Shown here: in pieces, positions 44,990 through 53,724 of the stretch
How the letters are laid out: each line of letters starts with the position of its first letter
Position numbering within the stretch: position 1 is the first letter of the stretch
NCBI GenBank assembly: GCA_902500825.1
Contig: CABVRX010000002.1
Coordinates: forward strand, 22,353-86,352
Origin: an uncultured Nitrospira sp.
GTDB lineage: Bacteria > Nitrospirota > Nitrospiria > Nitrospirales > Nitrospiraceae
Reading direction: 5' to 3'
DNA length: 64,000 nucleotides
The notes under the pieces: generated by a model
Databases searched by the model: none
Told to the model about the DNA's origin: nothing
The model's input: only the letters and a program-made list of their open reading frames with translations
Translations under genes and position numbers: made by a program

Positions 44990-45871
44990 ATGGCTGATCG
45001 AAAGAAACGCCTCGATTCCAACGTTTCTGGTAACTTCTACGTGGATGCGACCTGCATCAATTGCGACACCTGTCGCCAGTTGGCGCCGCTGAGCTTCGAA
45101 GAGATCGGCGACTATTCCGCGGTCAGCCGCCAGCCGGATAGTGAACCGCAGATTCATCAGGCCTACCAGGCCTTGCTTGCCTGTCCCGTCGGCTCGATCG
45201 GCGCTGAACACAGCGACAAGGTGCAATTACAGACAGCCATGGCGAGCTTTCCTCTCCCGATTGAGAACGCGGTGAGCTATTGCGGTTTCAATTCGGAGAA
45301 ATCGTTCGGAGCGAATAGTTATTTCATTGAACATCCGGACGGCAACTGGCTGATCGACTCTCCTCGGCACATCAAGCATCTTGTTGAGGCGTTTGAGCGG
45401 CGGGGAGGAATAGCCCATATCTTTCTGACCCACAAGGACGACGTGGCGGATGCGGATAAGTATGCCGAGCATTTCGGCGCGAAACGCATCATCCATCAGG
45501 CGGATGGCGATGCCGCTCCGACGGCAGAATGGGTGATTGGAGGGGAGGAGACGGTTAGGGTCGGACCAGAGTTCCAGATCATTCCAGTGCCGGGCCATAC
45601 GGCCGGATGCATGGCCCTGCTGTATCGAGAGCGATTTCTCTTCACCGGCGATCATCTCTGGTGGGATCCCCACACCAAGTCGTTGGAAGCTCCCACTCGC
45701 CTCGTCTGGAGAAAATGGACGTTAGTTGAATCCATAAGGAAACTCCTCGACTACCCATTTGAATGGGTATTGGCCGGACACGGCGATCGAGTGCATCTGT
45801 CTTCGACCGACATGCGGACACAACTCCAGGCATTGGTCGAGCGGCGTGAAAAGGGCCGTGTCTTGCGCTAG
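44990..45871 (+). CDS. Ferredoxin-like domain plus metallo-beta-lactamase-fold hydrolase
   Basis: 293 residues from ATG 44990. The first 60 residues carry a single 4Fe-4S-type motif (CINCDTCRQLAP ... ACPVGSIG). The rest is a metallo-beta-lactamase fold with HxHxDH altered to THKDDVAD, then PVPGHTAGCM, LFTGDHLWWD and VLAGHGDRV. The altered first motif (H-K-D-D rather than H-x-H-x-D-H) is shared by a family of such fused proteins in bacteria and plants. It probably binds a different metal set or uses the iron-sulfur cluster for sensing. Substrate unknown. It is followed three bases later by a membrane transporter gene. Confidence 0.85.
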   Translation: MADRKKRLDSNVSGNFYVDATCINCDTCRQLAPLSFEEIGDYSAVSRQPDSEPQIHQAYQALLACPVGSIGAEHSDKVQLQTAMASFPLPIENAVSYCGFNSEKSFGANSYFIEHPDGNWLIDSPRHIKHLVEAFERRGGIAHIFLTHKDDVADADKYAEHFGAKRIIHQADGDAAPTAEWVIGGEETVRVGPEFQIIPVPGHTAGCMALLYRERFLFTGDHLWWDPHTKSLEAPTRLVWRKWTLVESIRKLLDYPFEWVLAGHGDRVHLSSTDMRTQLQALVERREKGRVLR

Positions 45872-45873
45872 AA

Positions 45874-47508
45874 ATGCTCGCATTCGTCGTACAGTGGATT
45901 GATCGCAATGTTCTCTCTCTCGGTCGCGAGATGCGGCTGTCTTATCTCCCGCCGCTCATGGTCTATGTGGCCTACGGCATTTCAGGTCTCACCGGTATTG
46001 TTGGAACGTTCTTCGTCAAAGACTACCTTGGGCTTTCCGCTTCATTTCTCGCCGCGCTTGGATTTTGGGCTGGGATTCCCTGGGCGCTGAAGATGCCGAT
46101 CGGCCATACGGTGGATCTTTTGTGGCGATGGAAGAGCTGGCTCGTCGGGCTGGGCGCGGGGTTGCTGACTGTCAGCCTCGGGATCATGGCCCTGTTGATC
46201 GGTGAACGCGAAACGATGACGGCTATCTTGCCGGCGGAAATTTGGTATGTGCTCAGTGTGCTTCTTGCCCCCATCGGGTATGTCATTCAAGACGCTGTCG
46301 CAGACGCCATGACGGTCGAGGCCGTCCCTCGTGTCGACGATCAGGGCCGCCCATTCGATGATCAAACGCGCAAGCTGATGCATACCACGATGCAGACACT
46401 CGGACGTGTCGCGATTGTCGGCGGCGGCATCCTCGTGGCGCTCATTAACGTATATGTCTTCAGTGGGACGGCCGGGCTGCCGCAAGCCGAGCTCGTTCGG
46501 CTGTACAAGAACATCTATCTGATGGCCATGGTGATTCCAATTGTCTCCGTGGCCGGCGTCGGATTCGCGTGGTGGCTGAAGCAGCGACAAATGCAGCGAT
46601 TCGTTCAGGAAGGATTCTCGCCGGAGCAGGCCAGGCAGATGGTGGATGTACGTGACGTGGAGAACGAACCGACGAAGCCGAATTGGTGGATTCTCGGTGG
46701 AAGTTCAGTCTTTGTCCTCTTCACGTTGACAGTGGGATTGGGCGGATTTCCATACCGAGAAGAGATCGTGTTTGCCGGTTCAATGAGCATCGTGCTGTTC
46801 TTGATATCGAGACTTGTTCGGGAATTGGAGCCCGATAAACGGCTCACCTTGGTCGGCACTGCGGCAGTGATCTTTGCGTTGCGCGCGATTCCAGGACCTG
46901 GCCCGGGATCGACTTGGTGGATGATCGACGACCTGAAGTTCGATCAGCAGTTCCTGTCTGTCCTCTCTTTAATCGGCGGCATTTTAGCCTTGGTGGGCAT
47001 GTTCGGCTTTCGGCGTTTTATGGCCGAACGTTCGATCATGTATGTGGTCGGATTTTTAACCGTCGTCGGGACTATTCTCTCTCTGCCGATCGTGGGTATG
47101 TACTACGGATTGCACGAATGGACAGCGAGGATGACCGGCGGGGTCGTCGATGCCAGGTTCATCGCCCTGGTCGACACGGCATTGGAGTCGCCCCTTGTGC
47201 AGATCTCTATGATTCCGATGTTGGCATGGATCGCGAATTCCGCCCCGACCAATCTGAAAGCCACCTTCTTTGCCGTGATGGCCTCCTTCACCAATCTCGC
47301 GCTTTCCTTCAGCCAACTCGGCACCAAGTATCTCAACGAGATCTTTGTTGTCACCAGGGAGGTACGTGATCAAGCGACCAGTGCTCTCCAGACTCCAGCC
47401 GACTACAGCCAGCTCGGCGATCTTTTGATCACGCAATTAGTGATCGGGTTGGCACTTCCTTTCACCGCTATCCTGTTTGCCAAACTCACCAAGTTTAAGA
47501 GCGCATAG
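45874..47508 (+). CDS. Membrane transporter, BT1/MFS (folate-biopterin type)
   Basis: 544 residues with about 12 membrane segments (LSYLPPLMVYVAYGISGLTG, LLTVSLGIMALLIG, IYLMAMVIPIVSVAGVGFAWW, FAGSMSIVLFLISRL, SIMYVVGFLTVVGTILSLP, LLITQLVIGLALPFTAILF). The motifs IGHTVDLLWRWKSWLVGLGAG and QDAVADAMTVEAVPRVDD resemble the BT1/FBT transporters of folates and pterins, which are present in some bacteria. The family match is plausible but not certain, so the substrate is open. It is coupled by three bases to the upstream MBL-ferredoxin gene. Confidence 0.72.
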   Translation: MLAFVVQWIDRNVLSLGREMRLSYLPPLMVYVAYGISGLTGIVGTFFVKDYLGLSASFLAALGFWAGIPWALKMPIGHTVDLLWRWKSWLVGLGAGLLTVSLGIMALLIGERETMTAILPAEIWYVLSVLLAPIGYVIQDAVADAMTVEAVPRVDDQGRPFDDQTRKLMHTTMQTLGRVAIVGGGILVALINVYVFSGTAGLPQAELVRLYKNIYLMAMVIPIVSVAGVGFAWWLKQRQMQRFVQEGFSPEQARQMVDVRDVENEPTKPNWWILGGSSVFVLFTLTVGLGGFPYREEIVFAGSMSIVLFLISRLVRELEPDKRLTLVGTAAVIFALRAIPGPGPGSTWWMIDDLKFDQQFLSVLSLIGGILALVGMFGFRRFMAERSIMYVVGFLTVVGTILSLPIVGMYYGLHEWTARMTGGVVDARFIALVDTALESPLVQISMIPMLAWIANSAPTNLKATFFAVMASFTNLALSFSQLGTKYLNEIFVVTREVRDQATSALQTPADYSQLGDLLITQLVIGLALPFTAILFAKLTKFKSA

Positions 47509-47604
47509 CAACTGTTGAAAAGCGTGGAAGTTCACATGGTTGTGTCTCGTGGTGCATTTCCGTGCCTTTAGTCATTCCCACAAGGTATAGATTAATCGGG
47601 GAAG

Positions 47605-48159
47605 CTACGGGAATAGATATAGATAAGGGGGGTCATCTTGTAGTTTTGGATAATACACCCGACCATTCTCCACTATGGCGAAGGGAGTGAGCCGGTGTTG
47701 GTCTGCTTTTGATTCCGACATGATATGTCGGATTTCCCAGTCCTTTGTCACTAACGCGTCGGCGATCAAGGATCGATGGCACCGCCAAGGAACCGCTTCC
47801 GCGCACATGATAGCTGTCTTATTGTTCTTACCATGCGCCATAAGCTCTTCTAGCGCTTCGCCAAACTGTTCCGTCTGCATATAATCGGCATAGCCGCGAA
47901 AGCTTGTGTTTCGCCAGCCGAGATTGATCGAATCCTTCTTGGCTTTGCGCAATCCACCGAGATTGCCTGAATGTCGATAGTGAATGGCCGCACGGGGCAA
48001 GCTCTGCGCCAACGCCTCGGTGTTGAATTGCGGGTTATGACGTGAGCGTGGAACGGTTCGCACATCAACAAGCTGCTGGATACCATGTGCGTTCAGCAGC
48101 GATACGAACTCATTGATTGGTCTTGTCGAATGGCCGATGGTCCAGAGAAATTGAGACAT
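47605..48159 (-). CDS. DUF488 family protein
   Basis: 184 residues. The opening LWTIGHSTRPINEFVSLLNAHGIQQLVDVRTVPRSRHNPQFN is the DUF488 signature, and AEAVPWRCHRSLIADAL holds the conserved Cys-His segment. The family's function is not established. It is first of a minus-strand group that ends near 49.8 kb, with only seven bases between its start and the upstream TfoX-like gene's stop. Confidence 0.9.
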   Translation of the reverse strand: MSQFLWTIGHSTRPINEFVSLLNAHGIQQLVDVRTVPRSRHNPQFNTEALAQSLPRAAIHYRHSGNLGGLRKAKKDSINLGWRNTSFRGYADYMQTEQFGEALEELMAHGKNNKTAIMCAEAVPWRCHRSLIADALVTKDWEIRHIMSESKADQHRLTPFAIVENGRVYYPKLQDDPPYLYLFP

Positions 48160-48166
48160 GGCCTGA

Positions 48167-48478
48167 TCATCTCTTGACTGCTTCGGTCGCCCACAGGGTC
48201 AAGGCTTCCGCATCTTCAATGACATCAATCGGCACCTCAAAGAAGGATGTGAGTGTTTGCTCGGCGTTGGGTCGGAACGGCTTCATGCCCTGTTCCTTGT
48301 AACGAGGCGCGGTCGCTGTTGTGACTTTGAAATACAGGCAGCCTTTATGAATGATGCCGAAAAACTTGGCTCTCTGATAGAGACCGTAGCCGCCGAACAT
48401 GGCCCGCACGGTCACCCCGTTCAGCTCCGCCAGCTGATCCAGGATGAAGTCTTTGAAGCCGTCGTTCTTTGCCGGCAT
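48167..48478 (-). CDS. TfoX/Sxy N-terminal domain protein
   Basis: 103 residues. FKDFILDQLAELNGVTVRAMFGGYGLYQRAKFFGIIHKG and YFKVTTATAPRYKEQGMKPF match the TfoX N-terminal domain. In enterics TfoX/Sxy helps switch on competence genes, but stand-alone N-terminal domains such as this one are common in other bacteria with no proven role. The four-base gap to the methyltransferase stop upstream suggests one transcript. Confidence 0.88.
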   Translation of the reverse strand: MPAKNDGFKDFILDQLAELNGVTVRAMFGGYGLYQRAKFFGIIHKGCLYFKVTTATAPRYKEQGMKPFRPNAEQTLTSFFEVPIDVIEDAEALTLWATEAVKR

Positions 48479-48481
48479 GTC

Positions 48482-49339
48482 TCATCTCGGTTTGCGTCCT
48501 GAGACCATCCGTACGGCTAACGGGAACGTGATGCGGGCGCCGCGCTGGAACTGCGAAGCAGCTTTGAGGATAAGGTGTTTCACCTCTTGCCGTTGCGCCT
48601 CGGACAGTGTTGCCATGAGATTCTGGATCGGAGCGGCGATCTCCATCAGGCTCATATAATATTCCTCGGTCGAGCCGTAGGACCATTCCCCAAGAAACTC
48701 CTGGTCCGTGATATCCCCAAGGCCGGCTCCCTCCAACATGCCGGCGAAGTCGCCGGGTTGAGCAAGACGGAAGATGCCTGGCGCCATCGGGTCCGTCGGC
48801 GGCAGGTCGATCACTTGCTTGACGGCTGCCATGGAGAGGCTGATGGAGGGATTGTTTTCCGGGACGGACCAGACAGCTGCCGCGAGCCAGCTTCCCGGTT
48901 TCAGGACACGTGCGATTTCGGCGGCAGCTTTGGGAATGTCAGGGAGAAACATGAGACAGAACCGGCTGGTGACGGCGTCGAAGGAGGCGGACTCGAACGG
49001 CAGGGTGGTCACATCGCCGACCCTGAATGTCACGTTAGGCAAGCCCAATCGCGTTGCCTTTTTCTCTGCTACAGCGAGCATGTGCTCGGCGAGATCAACA
49101 CCCACCACGCTGCCGTTTGACCCGACTGCCTGGGCGGCGAGAAGTGCCGGATAGCCCGTGCCTGATCCCAAATCCAATACGCGAAGACCACTGTGCAACC
49201 TGGCATCCGCCACGAGCCGGTGGTTTAGGAATGCCATCTGTTCGTCGAAGAAGCGATCCCACTTCTCCCAACCGCCGGCAACACGGTTCCAATCCTGACG
49301 CTGACCAGTAATGACTTGTTCGGGCGATGGTAATGCCAT
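48482..49339 (-). CDS. Class I SAM-dependent methyltransferase
   Basis: 285 residues from ATG 49339 (MALPSPEQV); longer in-frame starts overlap the upstream gene. The SAM motif LRVLDLGSGTGYPALLAAQAVG, acidic loop VVGVDLAEHML, and motif FDAVTSRFCLMFLPD are those of UbiE/Coq5-like methyltransferases. The C-terminal part is variable. The acceptor substrate is unknown. It lies in the minus-strand group with TfoX-like and DUF488 genes. Confidence 0.88.
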   Translation of the reverse strand: MALPSPEQVITGQRQDWNRVAGGWEKWDRFFDEQMAFLNHRLVADARLHSGLRVLDLGSGTGYPALLAAQAVGSNGSVVGVDLAEHMLAVAEKKATRLGLPNVTFRVGDVTTLPFESASFDAVTSRFCLMFLPDIPKAAAEIARVLKPGSWLAAAVWSVPENNPSISLSMAAVKQVIDLPPTDPMAPGIFRLAQPGDFAGMLEGAGLGDITDQEFLGEWSYGSTEEYYMSLMEIAAPIQNLMATLSEAQRQEVKHLILKAASQFQRGARITFPLAVRMVSGRKPR

Positions 49340-49344
49340 GAGGT

Positions 49345-49779
49345 CTACCGTAAGGTTTGTAGCGTTTGGCGCATCTCTTGGAGTTCGGACACAAAGAGGT
49401 CCAAGTGTTGATCCCGCTGTGGCTGATCGTCTTTGAATTTCCACAGCCGCTTGAAGATCGTTTTGAGTTCTTTGTTGTGCGTGACGGCCAATGCGTAGGC
49501 AGGCTGCTCCTTCACCGATTTCTCGACGCAGCAGATGCTGTTGTCGATGGCATGGAACTGATTATGAAGATCGTCGAATGATTGATCGACTCCCTTACCT
49601 CCTTTGGCGGCTTGAGCCGAGGCTTCCGCCATATTGGTCAGATTGATGAGCGTCTCGACACCCGTTGCTCCCTTGGCTTTTTCAGTAAATTCCTTTGCAT
49701 GGGGATAAAACAGGTAACTACAGCCGTTGGTGCTTAGTAGAAATAGGGTGGCGATGGTGAGCACTGACTTCCAGCCCAT
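49345..49779 (-). CDS. Small exported protein, unknown function
   Basis: About 144 residues from ATG 49779 (MGWKSVLTIATLFLLSTNGC), with AAGGAGGAC upstream; the longer ORF to 49857 has no ribosome site. The N-terminal hydrophobic segment ends in NGC, so a lipoprotein is possible although the lipobox is weak. The mature region is all-helical (FTEKAKGATGVETLINLTNM, SFDDLHNQFHAIDNSICCVE, LDLFVSELQEMRQTLQTL) and holds adjacent Cys residues (ICC). Not recognised. Confidence 0.6.
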   Translation of the reverse strand: MGWKSVLTIATLFLLSTNGCSYLFYPHAKEFTEKAKGATGVETLINLTNMAEASAQAAKGGKGVDQSFDDLHNQFHAIDNSICCVEKSVKEQPAYALAVTHNKELKTIFKRLWKFKDDQPQRDQHLDLFVSELQEMRQTLQTLR

Positions 49780-49874
49780 ACGTCCTCCTTGATAACGACT
49801 TGGAGTTGAGATACCGGGGCCTTCCCCGGTACGAGACCGTACGCGGGGAAATCCCATTCCAGTATTGAGTGTCG

Positions 49875-50081
49875 CTACACCGTGACCGTCACTGTTTTGA
49901 TAGCTGCTTTTACTTTGGCCGCCATCTCCTGCGGAATTGATTCCAGCTTATGACACTGCTTGGCATGGGTGGCGACCAACTGCATCAGTTCCGCTTCCGT
50001 TTCCGCTCGCACCTGGAATCCGCAGCCGCCCGACGGTTGCACATCCAGACATCCGAGCTGCCTGTACTGTTTGTCTGCCAT
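49875..50081 (-). CDS. DUF1059 family small protein
   Basis: 68 residues from ATG 50081 with GAGGAAG upstream; a longer in-frame extension to 50150 is unlikely. CLDVQPSGGCGFQVRAETEAELMQLVATHA is the family block. The two Cys in QLGCLDVQPSGGCGF and one in KQCHKL suggest metal binding. The role is unknown. It heads the minus-strand group, divergent from the Tag gene by about 215 bp. Confidence 0.85.
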   Translation of the reverse strand: MADKQYRQLGCLDVQPSGGCGFQVRAETEAELMQLVATHAKQCHKLESIPQEMAAKVKAAIKTVTVTV

Positions 50082-50297
50082 GACTTCCTCCTCTGGCTTG
50101 GAGTTGGGGTGGTGAAAGTGTCGAGTATCATGTGGAATAGAAGCGATCAATCATTTCCCGTGTCAATAAGAGGATCGTAGTGGATTTGTACGTAACAGGT
50201 CAACCTTCGAATTGCTCAAAGACCGCCGCTTGTGCTTCCGTCCCAATGGATTCTACAATTCTGCCCTTGTGTTCCAGTAGGCATAGGAGCGCAGGCG

Positions 50298-50876
50298 ATG
50301 ATCCCAACTGACACAAAAAAGCGATGCGGCTGGGTCGGCTTGAAACCGCATCTCATTCGGTACCATGATGAAGAATGGGGTGTGCCGGTGCATGACGATC
50401 GTAAGCATTTCGAGATGCTTGTACTCGAAGGGGCTCAGGCGGGCCTGGCATGGGAGACGATTCTCCTGCGCCGCGAAGGATACCGTAAGGCCTTTGCCGA
50501 GTTTGCCCCTGTTGTCGTCGCCCGATTTGCACCGCGGAGGAAGGCCGCGCTGATGAAGGATGTCGGTATTATCCGCAATCGATTGAAGATCGAGGCTGCT
50601 GTGACCAATGCGCAGGCATTTCTGGCTGTGCAGCAGGAGTTTGGGTCATTTGACCGGTATGTCTGGCGATTTGTCGGTGGGCAACCAAGAATCAATCGTT
50701 GGAAGACCCTGAGCAAGGTTCCGGTTACGACGACTGAAAGCGACGCCTTGTCCAAAGACCTAAAAAAGCGCGGTTTCCGATTTGTGGGCAGTACGATCAT
50801 GTATGCCTATATGCAGGCAGTCGGACTGATAAATGATCATACAAGGGATTGTTTTCTTAACGAGAATGGTGTTTAG
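50298..50876 (+). CDS. tag: DNA-3-methyladenine glycosylase I
   Basis: 192 residues from ATG 50298 (MIPTDTKKRCGWVG); 50232 gives an unneeded extension. CGWV near the N-terminus, YHDEEWGVPVHDDRKHFEMLVLEGAQAGLAWETIL, and the C-terminal FVGSTIMYAYMQAVGLINDHTRDC are the Tag family hallmarks, including the Cys/His zinc ligands (CGW, and late H-x3-C). It cuts 3-methyladenine from alkylated DNA. Together with the AlkA-like gene at 44350 it gives the region two alkylation-repair glycosylases. Confidence 0.95.
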   Translation: MIPTDTKKRCGWVGLKPHLIRYHDEEWGVPVHDDRKHFEMLVLEGAQAGLAWETILLRREGYRKAFAEFAPVVVARFAPRRKAALMKDVGIIRNRLKIEAAVTNAQAFLAVQQEFGSFDRYVWRFVGGQPRINRWKTLSKVPVTTTESDALSKDLKKRGFRFVGSTIMYAYMQAVGLINDHTRDCFLNENGV

Positions 50877-50895
50877 GCGAGATTTACCGTCGAAA

Positions 50896-50927
50896 AGCGC
50901 AGAGGGGCGACCATTGACCTCTGCGCT
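50896..50927. terminator. Bidirectional intrinsic terminator
   Basis: Perfect 10-bp stem AGCGCAGAGG / CCTCTGCGCT with a 12-base loop, about 20 bp after the tag stop and 33 bp after the 50960 gene stop on the other strand. On the minus strand it is followed by TTTT; on the plus strand by CAATTTCTT. It separates the convergent tag gene and the 50960-51148 small gene. Confidence 0.7.
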
Positions 50928-50959
50928 CAATTTCTTGCCTAAGGCGGGAAGCGAATCGA

Positions 50960-51148
50960 TCAGGCTCTCTGATCCCTGTGGCTTGGCCATATGGAGCATG
51001 CGGCTCCAACGACCAACCACGTGACACCGGCAAGAACCGCCAATACGTTGAGATCGTACCAGGCGTTTATCCCAAGGAACGCCTCATTGAGAAGCAACGC
51101 GAGCACCAACATACCGAATCCAACCCAATTGATAAAGCTGAATCCCAT
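50960..51148 (-). CDS. Small membrane protein, tandem copy 1
   Basis: 62 residues from ATG 51148, preceded by AAGGAGA. Two hydrophobic segments (FINWVGFGMLVLALLLNEAF; LNVLAVLAGVTWLVVGAAC) are joined by a short loop containing NAWYDLN. A 61-residue paralog with the same layout lies 140 bp upstream at 51288-51473. Both end with basic or polar residues. Not recognised; probably an inner membrane protein. Confidence 0.65.
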   Translation of the reverse strand: MGFSFINWVGFGMLVLALLLNEAFLGINAWYDLNVLAVLAGVTWLVVGAACSIWPSHRDQRA

Positions 51149-51287
51149 GGATTGTCTCCTTTCTCGTGATGGCCTTTGCTCTGCGTTCGATGCATTCCTA
51201 AATGAATTGCTCTGTTGAACTGAGTTGAACTCTATGTCACTCCCGAGACTATGTCCTAGACTTTGAAAAGTAATAGATGAACATCAA

Positions 51288-51473
51288 TCATGCGTTCTGA
51301 GGACGTGGACCTCCCCACAGTGAGAGCCACAGTCCAATACCGAGATACACGATAGCCGGAACAATTACGGAGAAATTGAGGTTGTACCACACGTTCAAGT
51401 ACACGATCTCATTCAGAAAGAGAACAGAGAGCAGCATCAGAAATCCGATGATATTGAACCAACGATATCCCAC
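51288..51473 (-). CDS. Small membrane protein, tandem copy 2
   Basis: 61 residues from the GTG at 51473, with GGGGAGG seven bases upstream; the longer in-frame ATG 51557 does not fit the paralog. YRWFNIIGFLMLLSVLFLNE, VWYNLNFSVIVPAIVYLGIG align with copy 1 (INWVGFGMLVLALLLNE, AWYDLNVLAVLAGVTWLVVG). Conserved elements are the NE pair at the end of helix 1 and the WY-(N/D)-LN loop. Unknown function. Confidence 0.62.
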   Translation of the reverse strand: MGYRWFNIIGFLMLLSVLFLNEIVYLNVWYNLNFSVIVPAIVYLGIGLWLSLWGGPRPQNA

Positions 51474-51677
51474 AAATTGCCTCCCCTCGTTGAAGTCGCT
51501 GACTTGTGAGCAACGATCGTGTGCCTGAATCGCGTTTTCTTCTGAACCGGGGTGCAATTGTACGTCATCTCAGGCACGAAAAGCTACGGTGAAAATGACA
51601 GAACTTGTTCTAGAGGCATATTCTGATCTGTGAGATTATCAACTGGTTTCCAGTACCAAGGCAGCGTGAGGCGAAAA

Positions 51678-52754
51678 GTGTTAAGGATTATTGCGCACTT
51701 AGATATGGATGCATTTTTCGCGGCGATTGAGGAGCGCGATACCCCAGCTTTTCGTGGGGCTCCCCTCGTTGTTGGCGCAGACCCGTTGGGCGGAAAAGGT
51801 CGGGGAGTAGCCTCCACATCGAACTATCTGGCGCGTGCGTACGGAATTCACTCTGCCACGCCGATCTCCACTGCATGGCGTTTGTCTGAGGTCGCTCGTC
51901 GGGCAGGAAAGCCGCCGGTAACCTTTGTATCGGTCGATATGCAAAAGTATGCGCGAGTTTCAGGGAACGTGATGCAGATCGCACGGCGCTTCATTCCTAC
52001 CGTGGAACAGGCCAGTATTGATGAAGTATACGGCGACATGAGTTGGACAGGATCGTATGAAGAAGCAGAACGAATCTGTCGTCGCCTGAAAGAGGAGATC
52101 CACTCGGAAGAACGGCTGACGGCTTCAATCGGGATTGGGCCGAATAAGTTGATCGCCAAAATCGCTTCAGGATGGCGGAAGCCTGACGGACTCACGGTCG
52201 TCCGCGAGGAAGAGGCTGAGTCGTTTCTCGCTCCGCTCTCGATCCGGGTCATCCCCGGTATAGGACCTAAAACGGAAGGTGTCTTGAAGGCAAAGAGTGT
52301 GAAGACTGTCACGGATTTAAGAGCGTTGACCGTCCATCAGCTCGAAACCCTGTTGGGGAAACGCGGCGTAGATCTCTATGAGAAGGTGCGCGCACGGGAT
52401 GATTCACCGGTCGAGGAATATTCGGAACCAAAATCCATCGGGGAGCAGGAAACGTTCGAGTCCGACACGCTCGACAGCCATATGCTTCTCAATCAACTCG
52501 ATAGCCTTGTTCGGGGCGTGATTGATCGCTTGCATCACGAGGGCTTTCACTCGTTTCGAACCGTCGTGCTGACCGTTCGCTTTGCAGATTTTGTGACCAA
52601 GTCACGCGCCCATACATTGGCTCTGGCGACCGATGAGTCGGCAATATTGAGACGAGAGGCCATGAAACTGATGCTCCCCTTTCTCGATCGGCGTGAAAAC
52701 CCACACAGAAAACTCATTCGCTTGCTTGGCCTTCGAGTGGAGAAACTGAGTTGA
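51678..52754 (+). CDS. dinB: DNA polymerase IV (Y-family)
   Basis: 358 residues from GTG 51678, with GAGGCG upstream; the ORF extends to 51630 but adds non-conserved residues. Catalytic motifs HLDMDAFFAAIE and ASIDEVYGDMS (both metal-binding acid sets) are present. The HhH region VIPGIGPKTEGVLKAKSVKTV and the little-finger domain complete the Y-family polymerase. It performs error-prone lesion bypass. The usual C-terminal beta-clamp-binding motif is not obvious; the protein ends in LRVEKLS. No SOS box is clear upstream. Confidence 0.95.
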   Translation: MLRIIAHLDMDAFFAAIEERDTPAFRGAPLVVGADPLGGKGRGVASTSNYLARAYGIHSATPISTAWRLSEVARRAGKPPVTFVSVDMQKYARVSGNVMQIARRFIPTVEQASIDEVYGDMSWTGSYEEAERICRRLKEEIHSEERLTASIGIGPNKLIAKIASGWRKPDGLTVVREEEAESFLAPLSIRVIPGIGPKTEGVLKAKSVKTVTDLRALTVHQLETLLGKRGVDLYEKVRARDDSPVEEYSEPKSIGEQETFESDTLDSHMLLNQLDSLVRGVIDRLHHEGFHSFRTVVLTVRFADFVTKSRAHTLALATDESAILRREAMKLMLPFLDRRENPHRKLIRLLGLRVEKLS

Positions 52755-53074
52755 TGACGATGAACTGCATGGGTGCGCGATCGGCTCCTTACCTTTCGCC
52801 AGGCTTGTGTGCCCTACATTCCGGTGAAGGACAGACCTTCCCATGTGTATGCCGTGCCATTCACCTTTTGATTGCATTTATAATCAATAAGTTACAACCA
52901 CCATACATCAAAATGATGAATCCATATCCCTTCGCTGTTTAGTTTCGATACATTTTAAAACAAGGGTTTGAAAGGGATTCACGAGCCGTTCATAGAAGGA
53001 TAATAACAGTTCTTATGGTATGGCACTTGCTCCCCGCCATCTTTAGATACCGATTTGTGATCTTTGGAGGCATC
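52755..53074. other. AT-rich intergenic region with IHF-like site
   Basis: About 320 bp. The sequence becomes AT-rich from 52860 to 53000. A match to the IHF consensus lies at 52882-52894. The PilZ-like gene's ribosome site (TTTGGAGG) is at the end. Confidence 0.45.
52882..52894 (+). promoter_or_regulatory. IHF-like site
   Basis: AATCAATAAGTTA matches the WATCAANNNNTTR consensus at every fixed position. It sits 180 bp upstream of the PilZ-like start codon in an AT-rich stretch. A single consensus match of this length can occur by chance, so confidence is modest. Confidence 0.4.
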
Positions 53075-53518
53075 ATGAGTATTGGAACGAAGCAAGTCGT
53101 GCATAAGTCCCCCTTATACTGCCTTGGGAATCTGGATACTGAAGCCGCTGTGGCTGCTGTCTCTCAAGCCGTGAAGGCTTCGATTCCTTCGCAACGACGA
53201 GAGGCGCGGGTGGGCGAACAAAGAATATGCACCTATAGCCTGTGCGAATCGCTTGATGGAGAGCAAGTGACCATTGAGCAGGGTGCGGTGTACTGCATCA
53301 ACAGGAGCGAGCATGGAATCCTCGTGTTGATGGGTGGCCGGCCTCAAAAACGACAACTGCTCGAACTCCATGTTGCGGAAACGCAATGGGAATATTCCTT
53401 GAATTTGTACGAAGTGCGGTGGACGAAAATAGTGCCTGTTGAGGCTCACGGTGAATTGTTTCTCGCCGGATGTCGTTTGGTATTCGGAGCTTCTCGCTAC
53501 TCGGCATTCAAAGGTTAG
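53075..53518 (+). CDS. PilZ-like domain protein
   Basis: 147 residues from ATG 53075 with TTTGGAGGC upstream; the longer ORF at 53015 lacks a site. The region EQVTIEQGAVYCINRSEHGILVLMGGRPQKRQLLELHV resembles a PilZ beta-barrel with the N-x-S-x2-G type motif (NRSEHGI), but the N-terminal RxxxR c-di-GMP motif appears only weakly as QRREARVGEQRI. Such proteins occur in large numbers in Nitrospira-like genomes. Binding of c-di-GMP is possible but not shown. Confidence 0.6.
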   Translation: MSIGTKQVVHKSPLYCLGNLDTEAAVAAVSQAVKASIPSQRREARVGEQRICTYSLCESLDGEQVTIEQGAVYCINRSEHGILVLMGGRPQKRQLLELHVAETQWEYSLNLYEVRWTKIVPVEAHGELFLAGCRLVFGASRYSAFKG

Positions 53519-53724
53519 TTAGTATCGGTACAGCTTGGAGTCAGTGTCCGGTTTCGTGTGGTGTTTACGCGGCCTTTCATTGGTTTCGCTTCTCTCAGGG
53601 ACCTGCTTGAAGGAATCTTTCTCGTTTCTTAGCCAGCCGAGATGGTTGAGCGGGTCCGCCTCAATGCGGGAAGATTTCTTGAATATCGATTGATTGCAAG
53701 CCAGGATGGCCGTATCCTGCGCGC

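Noticed and set aside
53015..53046. Perfect-looking TGGCAC...TTGC near the PilZ-like gene (sigma-54)
   Set aside because: GG and GC are not ten bases apart, so the -24/-12 spacing is wrong.
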